64,000 nucleotides of DNA, from the NCBI GenBank assembly GCA_029891345.1, contig CM057002.1:14832295-14896294 (forward strand), in the 5' to 3' direction. The position numbers and the translations under genes were made by a program. Below, piece by piece: positions 11,172-23,299 of the stretch. Source of the stretch: Dryococelus australis (lineage: Eukaryota; Arthropoda; Insecta; Phasmatodea; Phasmatidae). The notes under the pieces are model-generated. The model saw only the letters and a program-made list of their open reading frames with translations, was not told the origin of the DNA and did no database searches. Numbering within the stretch: the first letter of the stretch is position 1; each line of letters opens with the position of its first letter.

Positions 11172-11405
11172 CTAGACTTCAATATCCTACGTCCGTGACC
11201 AGAACTTCCGTTGGTTATTGGCCACGCGTCTACGTGAGAAGACATGTTCTTATCTGATTGGGCCAATCGTGATAAAGTACTCCGGTATTGAACGTCGATG
11301 ATTCGCGGACAGACGCTTGAGGAACGTGATGTTTAAAATCATCCAACCACGAAAGTGCATTCTGTAGCGGCAACCAAGGAGCCGCACACGAACCTCCTAA
11401 GGTTC
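11172..11405 (-). repeat. Family G repeat, minus copy of an inverted pair
   Basis: Inverse of 8359-8605 with very few differences, ending AGGTTCAAC. It lies 2.6 kb from its partner, so the pair could form a large hairpin. Confidence 0.75.
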
Positions 11406-11418
11406 AACGGAGTATAGC

Positions 11419-11709
11419 TAGGGTCAGGAAAAAAAATCGCTAGTTCAATAACTTGTAGGCTAGACGCTAAATTCATGTGTATATTCGAGCCTCAGATGTT
11501 TGTTCATTGGCTGCTACCCCATAGAGTAGCCAGTGTTACACCTGGCAGTATGGCGCTCGCTACTTGTTTCCTTGCAAGTCTGCTATTGGATCAGAGTCGT
11601 CCAGGTCGTGTCTACTAAACTGCGATCCTATTGCAAAGTCAATTTCAGTGAACACTTGTTTGACGTCTATCTTGTACTGAAATGAACTCGCGCAATGTTC
11701 CTATCTTTA
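11419..11709 (+). mobile_element. hAT-like MITE family A copy 2, perfect 8-bp TSD
   Basis: 291 bp from TAGGGTCAGGAA to CCTATCTTTA, flanked by AGTATAGC at 11411-11418 and 11710-11717. The exact 8-bp duplication and short TAGGG-type inverted ends are the hAT superfamily pattern. No transposase. Confidence 0.88.
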
Positions 11710-11717
11710 AGTATAGC

Positions 11718-12528
11718 TTGCGGAGCCAGGTAAATGGTTGGAAAACATGCTCCACATAGCCGAGGAACTGCTGTTTATTTAAACGCCACGCAGGGCGTCA
11801 CCCACGGACGGTCACAGGAACTTCAAGAAGTCAGTACAGTAATTGTCGGAGTCGACTACCAAGCAGAGGGCATATCTACAGACAAGGCCTAGAGGAACTC
11901 TGGGCCATTCTGCAGTCTACGATCTGGTGAGCATAATCCGCGTAGCAGTTAGGCGTGACGCTACTTCTCGAGTCCCCATTACCGTCTTCCTAACGTAATA
12001 ACTCTGGCAAGGTTAGGCAGTCCATGTAGAGTCTTGTAACTTAATAACTTGTTCTTGTTGTAATTGTTTGAGAGTCAATATTCGTGTATTCTATATTTGT
12101 GTATTTTACGGTTATCATGGAGTGTGTAATTATTGCTATAGTAAAAGACGCATTAATGAATTCTGGTCTACCAATCCGTCTAGAGTTTACGTACTCTCTG
12201 AGTTGTCCTCCTCCTAGGCTGTAGGTTATGACATTCAGTAACTGGATTAGAATACAGAGTGCAGTGTAGACAAGTGGCTAGGGCAGCAGGAGGTAGGACT
12301 TCTACAATATGAACAAAAGTGTTTTGGAGTACAACTGGTCTTGAAATCTTTTCCCGAAAAATACCTGTCCCTACCTATCAACCATTTTTTATCCTTACTA
12401 CCACCTTTTACAATAAATATTGCCATGTTAGCAATAAACACATCGTAAATATTTCTTCGGGCTCTAAAGTTAACGTCTAAGGCTGAAATAAAATTTATTT
12501 ACTGACTGTTATTCCAAATGAAAGGGCT
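11718..12528. other. No gene recognised
   Basis: Unique-looking non-coding DNA. Short frames lack domains and no repeat partner was seen. Confidence 0.4.
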
Positions 12529-12979
12529 TTAACACACTGCGTTCTGCGCACATTTACTGGCACTTAAGACATATTAGAAGTGAGTCACCTATATCCACTA
12601 CTGCAAGAACACCGGTTCTGTTGATGTCTGTGTTAGAACTCACCATCGTCCTATTGGTCCATACCACACTACCTTGTACTTTAGAGCGTTCATTACTGAT
12701 GGGTCATCAACCAATGGGCGAGCTGATATTGATCCAATCAAATGTCACGTTTCGTATAAATTGTTTACAAACTATCATATTCCTTTGAATGGCTATGATC
12801 AAAAGAAATTCTATCGTTAGCAATATCATTGTTACTGCGCTGTCGTGTTATTGAGAGGTCATATTAAACACTAGCTGAACAAAGACTGCACATCCATGCG
12901 AGTTTTGGTCTGAACAACAAAGAAATGTGCAAATTAGCTTTACTCGAGCTACACTCGAGCATAGTCTACAAAGTGTTAA
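12529..12979 (-). mobile_element. piggyBac-like MITE family D copy 3
   Basis: About 450 bp, TTAACACACTGC to AAGTGTTAA, with TTAA at both ends and CAC/GTG inside them. The interior matches copy 4 at 15812 in the same orientation. Non-coding. Confidence 0.82.
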
Positions 12980-13329
12980 AAAAACCCTCACTTTACCGTG
13001 AATAGCATATTACCTCCTTTTTTTTTTAACCATTCGCGGTTACTTCCAACTTTTCTGAAGCCCTGCTGAAGCTGTTCTCAACTTCCACGATATTCCTCTG
13101 CCTCATGCAAACAAAGCTTAACTCAGTCAAAAAAATTACACCAAAGTGAAAACGCACCGCCTTCGTGCGAACTCAGTTTAATAATATTTTGCATAAGAAC
13201 TCTTACTTAGGCATTACCAACGCATTTATTTCCTCGCTGTTTTTGTTCGTGTTAATTGTGAATGAAATTTATAGTTTATAGATAAAATATTATTTAAAAT
13301 ACAATTTGAGAAAAAATAATGCAAAGGCT
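12980..13329 (+). mobile_element. MITE family I copy
   Basis: Opens with CTCACTTTACCGTGAATAGC, then GGTTACTTCCAACTTTTCTG and CTCATGCAAACAAAGCTTAA. Its homologue lies at 21850. It abuts a family B element on the right. Confidence 0.55.
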
Positions 13330-13745
13330 GATCATGATAATTTGAGCACTTTTGAAATTAACCGTAGAAAAATGTCACTACCTCTGCGTACATATATTTT
13401 AACGGGCGAATTGAGTGACATGCGCCCAGTAAAGTTGGTAACGATGAATGTAAAGTAATTCCATAAGTTAATGTCGAATAGAAAGTATCACGTAACGATC
13501 TCTGATAACTTAGATTATTTCTTTCGCTTTTTTTTTATTTTAATTTATCGAAATTTAAAAATGAGCAGATTTACAAAGATTATTACTTTTGTAATAATTT
13601 CACATTTCACTTGACCTACACTTGAATAAATTGATGAGGCCAGTGGTAATGTTAATCTTACATAAGGCGGAAGAAGGCACAATGTGCATGCAAGTAGATC
13701 CTAAGCAGGGCTTTCAAAAGTGCTGATTTTACCGTGAATAGCCTA
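13330..13745 (-). mobile_element. MITE family B copy 2
   Basis: The reverse orientation is shown by GACATGCGCCCAGTAAAGTT near 13418 and CATAAGGCGGAAGAA near 13660. It ends AGTGCTGATTTTACCGTGAA with terminal GCCTAT. Non-coding. Confidence 0.7.
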
Positions 13746-14521
13746 TCAATGTTGCTACGTAATCTAAATACGCGTTATACAGCAGCATTGAAGGTTTTAC
13801 AGCCTTAATTATTGAAAAATACTTTTCCAGAATTGGAAAAACTTTGCCCACCATTTTATATCTGAGGATGGAGGCGGGAGGATCCAAACAAGTTCTGTTT
13901 TTCTAGCTACTATGAAATACAAACAGTTAAAATTGCTCCAAATCGGCGAATTTGAATGCACATCTGTTGAAACTGCTCTGCTCGAATCAGAAAAATTATA
14001 TACTGATCATTTCAGTCGCTGGTATTCACTGATCGAACAGTAACTTATATTGATCTTGGTGAATTGCACTCGCCTGGCAGTGAAATCCCAGTGCAGTCCA
14101 CTGATACGCCAGTAGATTTTCTAAAATAATTCTGCTGATTGAAATTACTGATCCAAATTGAGATTGCATGCACTACTTATTATGTGGGCTGGGTATCTGC
14201 ACATTTGTTGAGACTAATACACATGCCTTGCAATATAAAAAAGTTAACTTTCTTATCTGTAATGGGAATTTTTAATCCTTACATTGTATGAAAATAATAC
14301 GACAAATCATGCTGCAAACAAATTAATGCGTAGTGTCGCCACTATAGAAAGTTCGAAAACTCCCTACACATTTGTTTCGCGAGAAAATTTTGGTACGGTA
14401 CCAAAGATGTAGGGAAAAAAATTACCATTCACACTATCACACTGTACGCACACTCCGATGTGTAGGACCGCCTCTTTTCCGCGAAAAGTTTCCACGACTG
14501 GCTGTGCTGCAAAACGCGTTA
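13746..14521. other. No gene recognised
   Basis: AT-rich. A small palindrome, GGTACGGTACC, lies near 14391. Overlapping frames at 14364-14611 on opposite strands are not supported as genes. Confidence 0.4.
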
Positions 14522-14700
14522 GTTCCGACCCTATTTCGTAGTTGGATGATTTCAACTTTTACGCGTCTTAGGTGCCTGCCAGCCGATCACCGACATTCGT
14601 TTCCGAGGTAACTTAATTCTGATTGGCCAAGTCGAGAAGGAAAGGTCTTCTCACGCAGACATTTGATAATTAGCCGAAGGCGATTTGCAAGTGTTCACGT
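14522..14700 (+). repeat. Diverged family G repeat
   Basis: GTAGTTGGATGATTTCAAC and the later CTGATTGGCCAA and GTCTTCTCACGCAGAC blocks correspond in order to 8429-8560. Decayed. Confidence 0.5.
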
Positions 14701-14711
14701 ACAAAGTTGAA

Positions 14712-15330
14712 GACTAGCACGCTGCTGTGACCCCCGGGTCTCGAACCCGCGGCACCCCGGTACGTCGGCCATGATGTCTAGGTCGTGACTCCGGCTCCGA
14801 AGGAGGAAGGCAGGGCGTTTTGCAGAGTGGCAACGACGTCATATGGGCTCCTATAAAGGGACATACAGTCCCGGCTCAGCCCGCCACTGTGTAGGATACT
14901 GAGGCGTGACGGACTCGAGGGCAGGGTGTCTGCAAGCCTGTGAGAGCAGGAGACACCAGCCAGTCAGCTGAGAGGGCACCTGGGCCATCCCACGACGGAG
15001 GAGCTTCGTGCGTCGTCCACGTATCATTCAGTGGCAGGTCAATCCCGCGTCCAGTGCAGGTTGTCAGTTAGGGAAAGATACGCGCAGCGAATTACGAGCA
15101 TTAATGTATGAAAGTAATTTAATATTTCTGCTTTAATATTTCTCCTTTTGCTTGCATAATCTGTTCTGATGCTTCAATCAAGCACGTTGCTGCAAGTCAT
15201 ATTTGTTGTTATTTTGACATTATTGTATTCTATATATAATTGTAAACAAGCTGAGAATAAACGTGTAGTTTTATATTAACTGATTATCATCTGTAAATCT
15301 ACGAGCCCGTACCCCAGGTATTTGCATGGT
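14712..15330 (+). promoter_or_regulatory. Candidate promoter/LTR-like module
   Basis: GC-rich block with GACGTCATA near 14834, a TATA box CCTATAAAGGG near 14851, then a CAGTCCCGG start-like context, and a polyadenylation signal AATAAA near 15257. A TGTGACCCCCGGGTC start and the order TATA, leader, AATAAA are what a solo retrotransposon LTR would show. No partner LTR, primer-binding site or target duplication was found. The first 50 bp on the reverse strand hold a B-box-like GGGTTCGAGACCC, so a tRNA-like origin for that part is also possible. Confidence 0.3.
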
Positions 15331-15811
15331 CAACTGAGAGTGGTTTAGAGTCTGCTTGAGGGACCAGAACAATTCGCATAAATCTTTCCGTGAAATACTG
15401 ATGTGGTAAATTTGTAGATAATTTCTTAGAGTGTAGAACTTGAGAAGGCCGTTGTCCGTGACCAGTTCACTGACTACGTATCAGAGAGAAGAGGAGCTAC
15501 TCACGTCAGTGGTCCTCTTTTTGCACTTGTCGGAGGCTGCGAAGATGTTGAGCTGCGTGCTCTCTGCTGGAAGAGGACACTGGTCTATGTCCACTCTCCG
15601 GAGATCGATGTCTATGCCACTCGTCCCCCTGAAACACATCACACCCTCATCAAACTGCTGGCCATGACAACTGCGCTTCTGTCACAGAACTCTCAACACT
15701 TAGAACGCAGTACAGATTTACTGCGGCGAGTCTAAGCGTAATGCGGAAAACTGGCAAAGTCATGATAGGTGCTGTGCGCCATAACGAACTACCACCCCAC
15801 AGAGTACATAC
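15331..15811. other. No gene recognised
   Basis: A 75-residue frame at 15440-15667 has no recognisable domain. Nothing else was seen. Confidence 0.35.
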
Positions 15812-16274
15812 TTAACACAGTGAGGTCTGCACACATTTACTGGCACTTAAGACAAATTAGAAGTGAGTCACCTATATCCACTAGTGCAAGAACACTGGTT
15901 CTGTTGGTGTATGTGTTAAAACTTACAATCGATCTATTGGTCCTTACAACACCGGACCCTACCCTGTACTTTACGGCATTCATTATTAGCCGGTCATAAC
16001 CAATGGAAAGCCGAGCTGATATTGACCCAGTCAAGTGTCCTTTATCGTATAACATATTTTATAATCAATCATGTCCCTTTGAAAGGGCTATGAAAAAAAT
16101 TAATTCTATCGTTAGCAGTATATTTGCTACTGCGTTGTCGTGTTATTGCGAGGTCGTGTTAAACACTACCCGAACAAAGACTGCACAGCCATGCGAGTTT
16201 TGTTCTGAACAATATAGAAATGTTCAAATTAGTTTTGCTCGAGCGACACTCGGGCATAGCCTACAAAGTGTTAA
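15812..16274 (-). mobile_element. piggyBac-like MITE family D copy 4
   Basis: 463 bp including TTAA at both ends: TTAACACAGTGAGGTCTGCA to CTACAAAGTGTTAA. This is the most complete family member here. Its outer end shares TGGCACTTAAGACA with family E, indicating common ancestry. Confidence 0.85.
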
Positions 16275-16299
16275 GTATAAAGAGACACTATAGTTCAGT

Positions 16300-16563
16300 G
16301 GCGTGTGGTGAATGTTGCAAGGTAAGCTGGTGCTTGCTCACTGCTGTACATTCTGGTGCACTCAGCAGGAGCCAGTAACCACCGTGCTGCCTGGGGAAAC
16401 TGAATGTATTCCGACCACTCACAAGCGAGCAGGCAAGGGACCCATTACACACATCCTGTGGCGTCGCCTGCCGAGCTATGTTGCAATGATGGAAGTGCCA
16501 ACTAGCAAGCCACAGGGCACAGCACACAGCTAACGCCAGCTTACCTCGCAACACAAGCCACTG
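16300..16563. mobile_element. Short TIR element J
   Basis: The left end GTGGTGAATGTTGCAAGGTA and the right end, inverse of GTGGCTTGTGTTGCGAGGTA, form inverted termini of about 30 bp around 200 bp of non-coding DNA. Overlapping frames on both strands reflect the symmetry. Confidence 0.6.
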
Positions 16564-17379
16564 ACACAGCTTCTTAAACCGAGAACTCCAGCTGCACTAG
16601 CCACCAAAATGGTGTCACTGACGAGCAACACGTTGGAACTCCTTTCATCAGTCAGCACCTGGTAACTGACATGTCGGCGTACAGCCCAGCCAATACGGAA
16701 TCCTTATCAGTACGCTGTTAATTAGATGCAAGTTTCGTTTCCGGAGCCTCGCGAAGCCAATTGGAGATTGAGTACGACCACATCAAACGAATCGCCATGC
16801 CATTTCGTCTCTGTACTTATCTTTTCTGTGATACCGACAACGCGGACATTGTGTATCTGTGACAAGACTATTGGCTGCTGTTGATATCAGAACTCTTTGA
16901 AACTGACTGCTTGCGCAATATAGAGGAATGCAGTTTCTTCTGATAGGCGCCACTCAGTAAGATACTACTAGACGTTATACCAAAAATTCTTATGTGCAAG
17001 TTAAAACAAAATTTAACATGTTAATCATAAAATTCTAAAGATTCGTCTCCATTACGGTATGGGAGACTACGATGAAAAAAGAGGATAACATTTAAAGCTG
17101 AGAATGTCACAAATAAGACTGTCAACTATTCCGTATTGTACGGGCGCCGAAGGAATTATATCGTATGGTCATAGGACTGCACATCATATAACCTGTATCT
17201 CAAACTACTTTGATAATATTCTGAATATCAATAAACAAATAGTCAGTAATTTACCACTTCCGCGATTATAAACGAGATTACGCTGATGGCACTTGTCACA
17301 GATAGTTACACCTTGCGCCAACAGGTGGCATTCCACATCAGGTGCGTTCGTAGAGGAAGTTGCCCGTATATGCTATATA
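16564..17379. other. No gene recognised
   Basis: Unique-looking non-coding DNA. Confidence 0.4.
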
Positions 17380-17667
17380 TAGGGATAGGAAGATTTTGCG
17401 AGTTCAACAACCTGTAGGCTAGACTCTACAGTGCTGTGTACACTCGAGCCTCAGACGTGTGTACATTGGCTGCTTCACTATGCAGTAGCCAGCGTTACTC
17501 CACACCTGGTAGTATGGGATTCGCTACTTGTTTCCTTGCAAGTCTGCTATTGGATCAGAGTCGTCCAGGGCGTGTCTAATAAACTGCAATCCAATTGCAA
17601 AGTCAACTTCAGTGTACACGTGTTTGACGTCTATCTTGTCCAGAAATGAATTCGCGAAATGTCCCTA
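17380..17667 (+). mobile_element. hAT-like MITE family A copy 3
   Basis: From TAGGGATAGGAAG to ATGTCCCTA with the family interior (CTTGTTTCCTTGCAAGTCTG). The flanking octamers no longer match, so either the duplication has decayed or the flanks were rearranged. Confidence 0.75.
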
Positions 17668-18587
17668 GCCTTACATATAGTATTTAAAAGTGTTCTCTTT
17701 TTTATAACAGTCTGCAATGAAAATTTCATGTCGTGTGTCGAGTTTTTTTAGTGTTCGTTATGGCCACTCTGAACACGAATATACACGCACTAGCTTAAGT
17801 TCGAACCTGGAATTTCATAAACGCTTTCGCGACCTTTTTCGTAAAACTCGACGATGTAATGCGACTGACATCATGGAGTGGGACGACAGCTTTATGTAAT
17901 ATTGTTGGTTTATGACTCTTGATAAATATGAATAATTACTCCGCACAGTAACAGATGAAATTTTTCTCTTGACACTAAAAATAAACTCTTCCATGTTAAG
18001 TGATTGTTATGAATAAATTTGACATCTCAATTTTCCTAATTAACTCCCCCACTGATGTTTTTTCTCCCGTATAAACCACTAAACTTACTTCTCTTTTTAT
18101 TATAATTTTCATAATAACCTAAGCATACTTACACCCTCCCACTTATGAAATTTCCAATTTCAGAAGTACCCTAATTACACGGTTCGTTATAAACAACTAA
18201 TGAGGAACCGTTTGAAGTTCGCAGTCGTGCAAGTTATACATTTCCATTTAACCGTAAGACACGGGAAAATATACGAGTGAACAACGGAAGACTTTCTCAC
18301 GGACTTATTATTGATGCAAACAGAAAACAAGTAAATATTTTTAATTATTATTAAATTTACTGCAAGACAAAATAAGGAATGAAAACTGTAAACCACGATA
18401 GAAAAATTACTAAAAATTATATTGCGCCAACGAAAGTATTATATTTTTCGAATTCTACAACAAATAGTTAAAACAGCAGTCAACTGTAACAACTTTGTGG
18501 CGATAAAAAAATAAACTTTAACTGCTTTGCAAAACTAATTACACTGTTACATTAGTTAAAATGTGAGTGATTCAGTAATAAGATATG
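17668..18587. other. AT-rich spacer, no gene recognised
   Basis: Strongly AT-rich from about 17900. No domain-bearing frame. Confidence 0.4.
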
Positions 18588-18822
18588 GGAGGCTCTTAAC
18601 GAGGTCTTGAGAGTCGATGGGGGTAGAATGAGGTGAGAGTGGAGCAGTGCCGGAATGAAAGAGTGGGGAAAACGGAAGATCCCCGAGGAAGACCATAGAC
18701 CAGCGGCATCGTCCGGCACGATTCCTACTTGCGAAAACCTGGGAGTGACCCAGCCGAAGATTTTACCCGGTTCGCCGTGGTGGGAGGCGAGCAGTCTAAC
18801 CGCTCAGGCACCACGGCCCCAG
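18588..18822 (-). mobile_element. tRNA-derived SINE copy 3
   Basis: Reverse copy: GGCTCTTAACGAGGTCTTGA at the left (3') end, GATCCCCGAGGAAGACC in the body, and CACCACGGCCCC at the tRNA-like head. Short frames here are shadows of the SINE. Confidence 0.8.
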
Positions 18823-18937
18823 CCAAAGAACAAAGCGACAGTGTGCAGTACAAAAGTAACAAGTAATCACAGAGCTTGGCACTACAAGGCTCGAGGGGTG
18901 AGCGCAAACAGCCGTTACGTCTAGGGGAGGGATGCGA

Positions 18938-19174
18938 TGCTGTTCACGGTAAAGTGAGCACTTTTTAACGCCCTTCAAAATTTTTCCTTTAATCCTATTT
19001 CCATCTTCCTGCTGCTTTTTAATATAAACATTGCTTTGTGGCGAATAAACACAGTGTATATATTTCACCATCCTCGAAATTTAATGCCCTATGCTGCAAT
19101 AATATATATTTATTAGTGGTGAAAGCCTTTTGTTAGGGCCTTAAAAAAGTACTCACTTTACCGTGAACAGCCTA
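18938..19174 (+). mobile_element. MITE family C copy 1
   Basis: About 235 bp. TGCTGTTCACGGTAAAGTGA opens it and CTCACTTTACCGTGAACAGC closes it, an almost perfect inverted pair. The interior has AATATAAACATTGCTTTGTG and CACAGTGTATATATTTCACC. The termini match family B although the core differs. Confidence 0.8.
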
Positions 19175-19904
19175 TACTAATCCGTCGCTTGCTTTGATCT
19201 AGCGTCTTCAGAAACCTAGTTGTATGCGTCACGAAAGTATTGACCTTGGTAATATTGTTATTTGGATTTATGAATGCTCTGAATACATATACGAACGTTT
19301 TGTGAAAGCTTCAACACATAGAAGGACACATGTGATTGAAACGACCTTTATACCACAGATTAGGTACATCACAATGCACAGTTGATAAGGATTACATGAT
19401 CTCTGTACTTGAGGATTCAGTATTTCGTGAAGCCGCCCACGTGCTGCCATTAGAGCTCCTGAACGTCGCGGCATGGAGACAAAGAGGACCTGTACATGTT
19501 CCTGGGGAATATCCCTTCACGTAGTTTGTACGCGAGTCCACGAGGCATCAACAGTGGTTGCTGGAGGTACGTGACGAGCAAGTCGCCGACTGTAACTAGT
19601 AACTACGTAGCGAGTACAAAGTAACAAGTCTTCTTTGTGAAGTAACGAGTGGCAACGAAGACAGAATCTAACGAAACGGCACATCGGTATAAGTCAGATA
19701 TATGGGCTTTTGAAATTTTTTTTTTTTTCTGTCCGTAGATATGACGACGAGGAGGGGAAGAGTGGAAATGTGCTCGTGTATTGTTCGCGAAGACACATGA
19801 CAGCTCCAAGCGGATGTTCTGTTACCGACGTCTCGAAACCCGATGGAAAATTCCCCAGGAAGCGTTTGACAGCTGCATCTCCGCTCGGCATGTCGGCAAT
19901 AAAA
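19175..19904. other. No gene recognised
   Basis: Overlapping frames on both strands near 19600-19900 have no recognisable domain. Confidence 0.4.
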
Positions 19905-20309
19905 GCCGCCTTATCGTAGCCTTACACGTTAACTTTCGAGTTTGGTGGGGCCGCGGTGCCTTAGTGGTTAGACTGCTCGTCTCCCACCGAGGCGAACCGG
20001 GTTCGATACCGCCCGGTTTACTCCCAGATTTCCTCAAGTGGGAATCGTGGCGGTCGATGGGTTTCCTCGGGGATCTTCCGTTTCCTCCAGTCCTTGCATT
20101 CCAGCGCTGCTCCATTCTCGCCTCATTTCAACCTCATCTACTCTCAGGACCTCGTTGTTTACAGCCGCCCAAATATCTCAAATGAATTCAACCGCTGAGT
20201 CCGGTAAAACATATACATTGTGTTTACTACTTGCACGGCAACATTCGTTTAAAAAAAAGTAGTGAAAGAATAAAAATTGGCTGATAGAAAAAAGTAACTA
20301 GGGCATAAA
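19905..20309 (+). mobile_element. Family C-like MITE split by a SINE
   Basis: The left part GCCTTACACGTTAACTTTCG and right part ACATATACATTGTGTTTACT/ACTTGC align to 29080-29140, where they are contiguous. The SINE at 19947-20180 sits between them. Confidence 0.6.
19947..20180 (+). mobile_element. tRNA-derived SINE copy 4
   Basis: Head GGGGCCGCGGTGCCTTAGTG and B box GGGTTCGATACCG, then TCAAGTGGGAATCGTGGCGG and the 3' end CTCAGGACCTCGTTGTTTAC. Nested in a family C-like MITE, so it is the younger insertion. Confidence 0.82.
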
Positions 20310-20724
20310 AAGTGCTCACTGAACACTTTTGAAAGTTCTGCTTAAGATCTTTTTGTGCGCACATCGTGTATTATTCCGCCATGTGTAAAGTTAGCATTGC
20401 CATGCGCCTGATCACTTTACTTATACGTCGGTCAATTCAAACTGTGATATAGCTAGAAAAAAATTTATATTTCACACAGTTGCATTTTTACACTTACATG
20501 CATTAAAAAAGACGAAACCGAAATAAATCATTTCTGTCTTCACAAATGTTTATCTAATAACTTTTAATTCAACTTTAAGGCATGGAACTGTTTCCTTGCC
20601 TTCTTGCCAACTTAACTGGAAGCACGCCACTTAGTGTGCTCGTCACAAAAATGTATGCAGACAGGGGCAGTGACATTTTCCAAAAGTTGATCTAAAAAGA
20701 GCTCAATTAACCGTGAACACACTA
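20310..20724 (+). mobile_element. MITE family B copy 3
   Basis: Opens AACACTTTTGAAAGTTCTGC, contains TATTATTCCGCCATGTGTAA and AGTGTGCTCGTCACAAAAAT, and closes AACCGTGAACACACTAT. It abuts the preceding element. Confidence 0.65.
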
Positions 20725-21004
20725 TGCCGACATCGTATGGAATTGCCTGGATTAAGAAAATTCCCATGGATTTTTCCTTAATATTACGTAGGGAGGCGGG
20801 AATTTCGATAATTCAAGGCGCTAGGACAAACTTCAAAAGCTTATACTTGCTTGTTACGTTTGTGATAGGTCCACTCGTTTCCGGACATCCCCTGCAGAAC
20901 CAATGATATGCGTATAAAAAGAGAACGAGCGAGTCACGAACAACATAGTGACATGCTGAATTGCGTATCATTAAAACAGTAGCCAATGAAAAAATGGTAG
21001 CGAC
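20725..21004. other. No gene recognised
   Basis: Non-coding. A TATAAAA sequence at about 20912 stands alone. Confidence 0.35.
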
Positions 21005-21016
21005 TTTTCTCTTTCT

Positions 21017-21068
<52 letters not shown>
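21005..21068 (+). repeat. CT-dinucleotide microsatellite
   Basis: An interrupted then pure (CT)n tract, read directly. Confidence 0.95.
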
Positions 21069-21070
<2 letters not shown>

Positions 21071-21849
21071 ACTCTTGTGTCTACCTTGGCCGGCAAATGA
21101 ATTCGAGAAATTCCAGTGTCTCAGAAGTTGACTTCCGTATTATTTGAAGACGTCGGTCGCATAACATTATTTCTGTAGAATATTTTATGCAGTTCGATGC
21201 CACGTAATGTTTGGTTTGATTGGCAAAACTCAACAGTGTACATTTTTCAATAAGTGATGCACGTTGTACGGTTTGTTTTCAAAAGTGGTGGATATCAGCG
21301 TGTTACTTGTAGCTTTTCTTGAATTTCCGCAATTCTGAACCGACCTTCAAATGTTTAAGAGTGCATAGGAGATCTGGTCCAGCACGTGTTGGTAATTTAA
21401 CTTGCACGTAGAAACTGGCGATATCGCGATATCGGAAGGGACGAGGAAATTTCATTGAGTTCATTGGCGTGCACGCTTGACCTTCAGTCCTCTGTACGTT
21501 AAAGTTCAAACTATATGACCGTTGGCAGTTGCTCTAGCGAGTCACAAGATCTAAACATAGACTTAAGATGAGGTAGGCCGACTTATAGTCTTTACCCCAT
21601 GTACCCAACATTGACATTCCCAGCACAAATACGGCTGTCAAAGTCACGTGGTCAACACTGATATACGTGTTTGCTTCTATCTTAATTCTCAAAAGACAAG
21701 CCCTTTTATTTGAATAATAATAATTTTGCCGATTAGAATTCGATCGAACTGTATTGCAAACTGTTTAGAGGAAGTAGGTATACAAACATTTGAAAGCACT
21801 GGTTTACTAAAAAAAGTGTTCTAAACTCAAATACTATGGGCTAGTGCAT
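21069..21849. other. No gene recognised
   Basis: No domain-bearing frame and no repeat partner seen. Confidence 0.4.
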
Positions 21850-22230
21850 CGGCGGTTACTTCCAACTTTTCGAAGCCCTGCTGAAGTATTATTTCCAATA
21901 TATTCCTCCACCTCATGCAAACAAAACTTAACCATGTCTAGAAAATTTCACCAAAGGGACAGCTCACCGCATTTGTGGCCACTCAAGTGTTACAATATTT
22001 TGTATTAGAACTACTAGATTTTTTACATTACCAACACACCTGTATTCTCCCTGGTTTAATTTATATAAATTATATAACTGTCCGTTAAAGTTCAATTAAA
22101 TAAAAAATGTTAACAAAACTACAAAGCGCTTATAACACATGATTATTTAGGAAACAACCAAACATGTGATACTTGCGGTGATTTTGCAAAAGTTTAATTC
22201 AAAAAGTGTGAAGAAACCTCGAATAGACTA
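21850..22230 (+). mobile_element. MITE family I copy
   Basis: GGTTACTTCCAACTTTTCGA and CCTCATGCAAACAAAACTTA match 13037 onward. The right edge, near AAAAAGTGTGAAGAAACCTC, is diverged. Confidence 0.55.
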
Positions 22231-22257
22231 TATTAAGCCTCGAAATGTGTACTAGTG

Positions 22258-22508
22258 AGTGAAGAGATTAGGGCGGCTCTTAACAGCGAGGTCTTGAGAG
22301 CCGATGAGGGTGATCGAGGTGAGTATGGAGCAGCGCCGGAGTGAAAGGGCGGGGGAAACGGTAGATCCCCGAGAAGACCCGCCGACCAGCAGCATCGTCC
22401 GGCACGATTCTCACTTGCGAAGAATCCGGGAGTGACCCGGACAGGGATTGAACCCGGTTTGCCTTGGCGGGAGGCGGCCGGGATAGCCGCTCAGCCACCG
22501 CGGCCCCC
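22258..22508 (-). mobile_element. tRNA-derived SINE copy 5
   Basis: The clearest minus-strand copy: GGGCGGCTCTTAACAGCGAG at its 3' end, GATCCCCGAGAAGACCCGCC, then CACCGCGGCCCCC at the head. The reverse-strand B box is GGGTTCAATCCC. Confidence 0.87.
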
Positions 22509-23299
22509 CTCTGTAAAGTAGTAGCCAAATATAACCTTCTTGTGCTTTCTGTACACAATCGAATGGGTTAAATGTTTCGACGCCTTCACTAACGATATTT
22601 TCAATATCGATAATTTGATCGATATTTACAATTATTGCTAAGGTCGGTTTGCGGTGAGAAACATGTAAGAAATATGTACTAGAATGAAAGAAAGTCTTTT
22701 TACGGAACGGCACATAATCATCGCGTACGTGTATAAGAACATCCTCTACGCGTAGACATGCAGGAAATTGCGACATTTTATTTCGAGTTGTGTGCGTAAG
22801 AACTTCAGCCAAAATAATTTAAGGATTAAAGTAGTATTAAAAGCAGTTTATTGCGTTTAATACTATATATTTTTTATACACTGATATTCACGTGCTTATT
22901 TTCCTTTACTCATTTAAAAATAAGTTTGAATTTTACTAAATAATTGATTGTATTTTAATTTTGTACTGTGTTATCATGTTTTGTGATATATTATTGACAA
23001 ATACTGTGCAGTAAGTGCTTAGAGAATAGGGACGCACATAAAATGAAATAAAATAAAATGCCTGTTGCTCATAAATCACTACTTCACTAGAATCAAGTTA
23101 ATATATAGTCGCGCGTGACTTCTTGGACATGAGAAACTTCATTATGTACCACATGTTTCTGTAAACGTTCTCTGCAGGCATCTCTTACGTACACAATATT
23201 GATCTTGGTTCTACCTTTATACTCCAAACGAATCACGGAAAAAGCGATACATCGATTCGATATCGATATGCCTAGCACACGTAGGAAGAGAGAATGGGA
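22509..23299. other. No gene recognised
   Basis: Mostly AT-rich. The 133-residue reverse frame at 22411-22812 runs into the SINE and has no domain. CATCGATTCGATATCGATATG near 23251 is locally palindromic. Confidence 0.4.
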
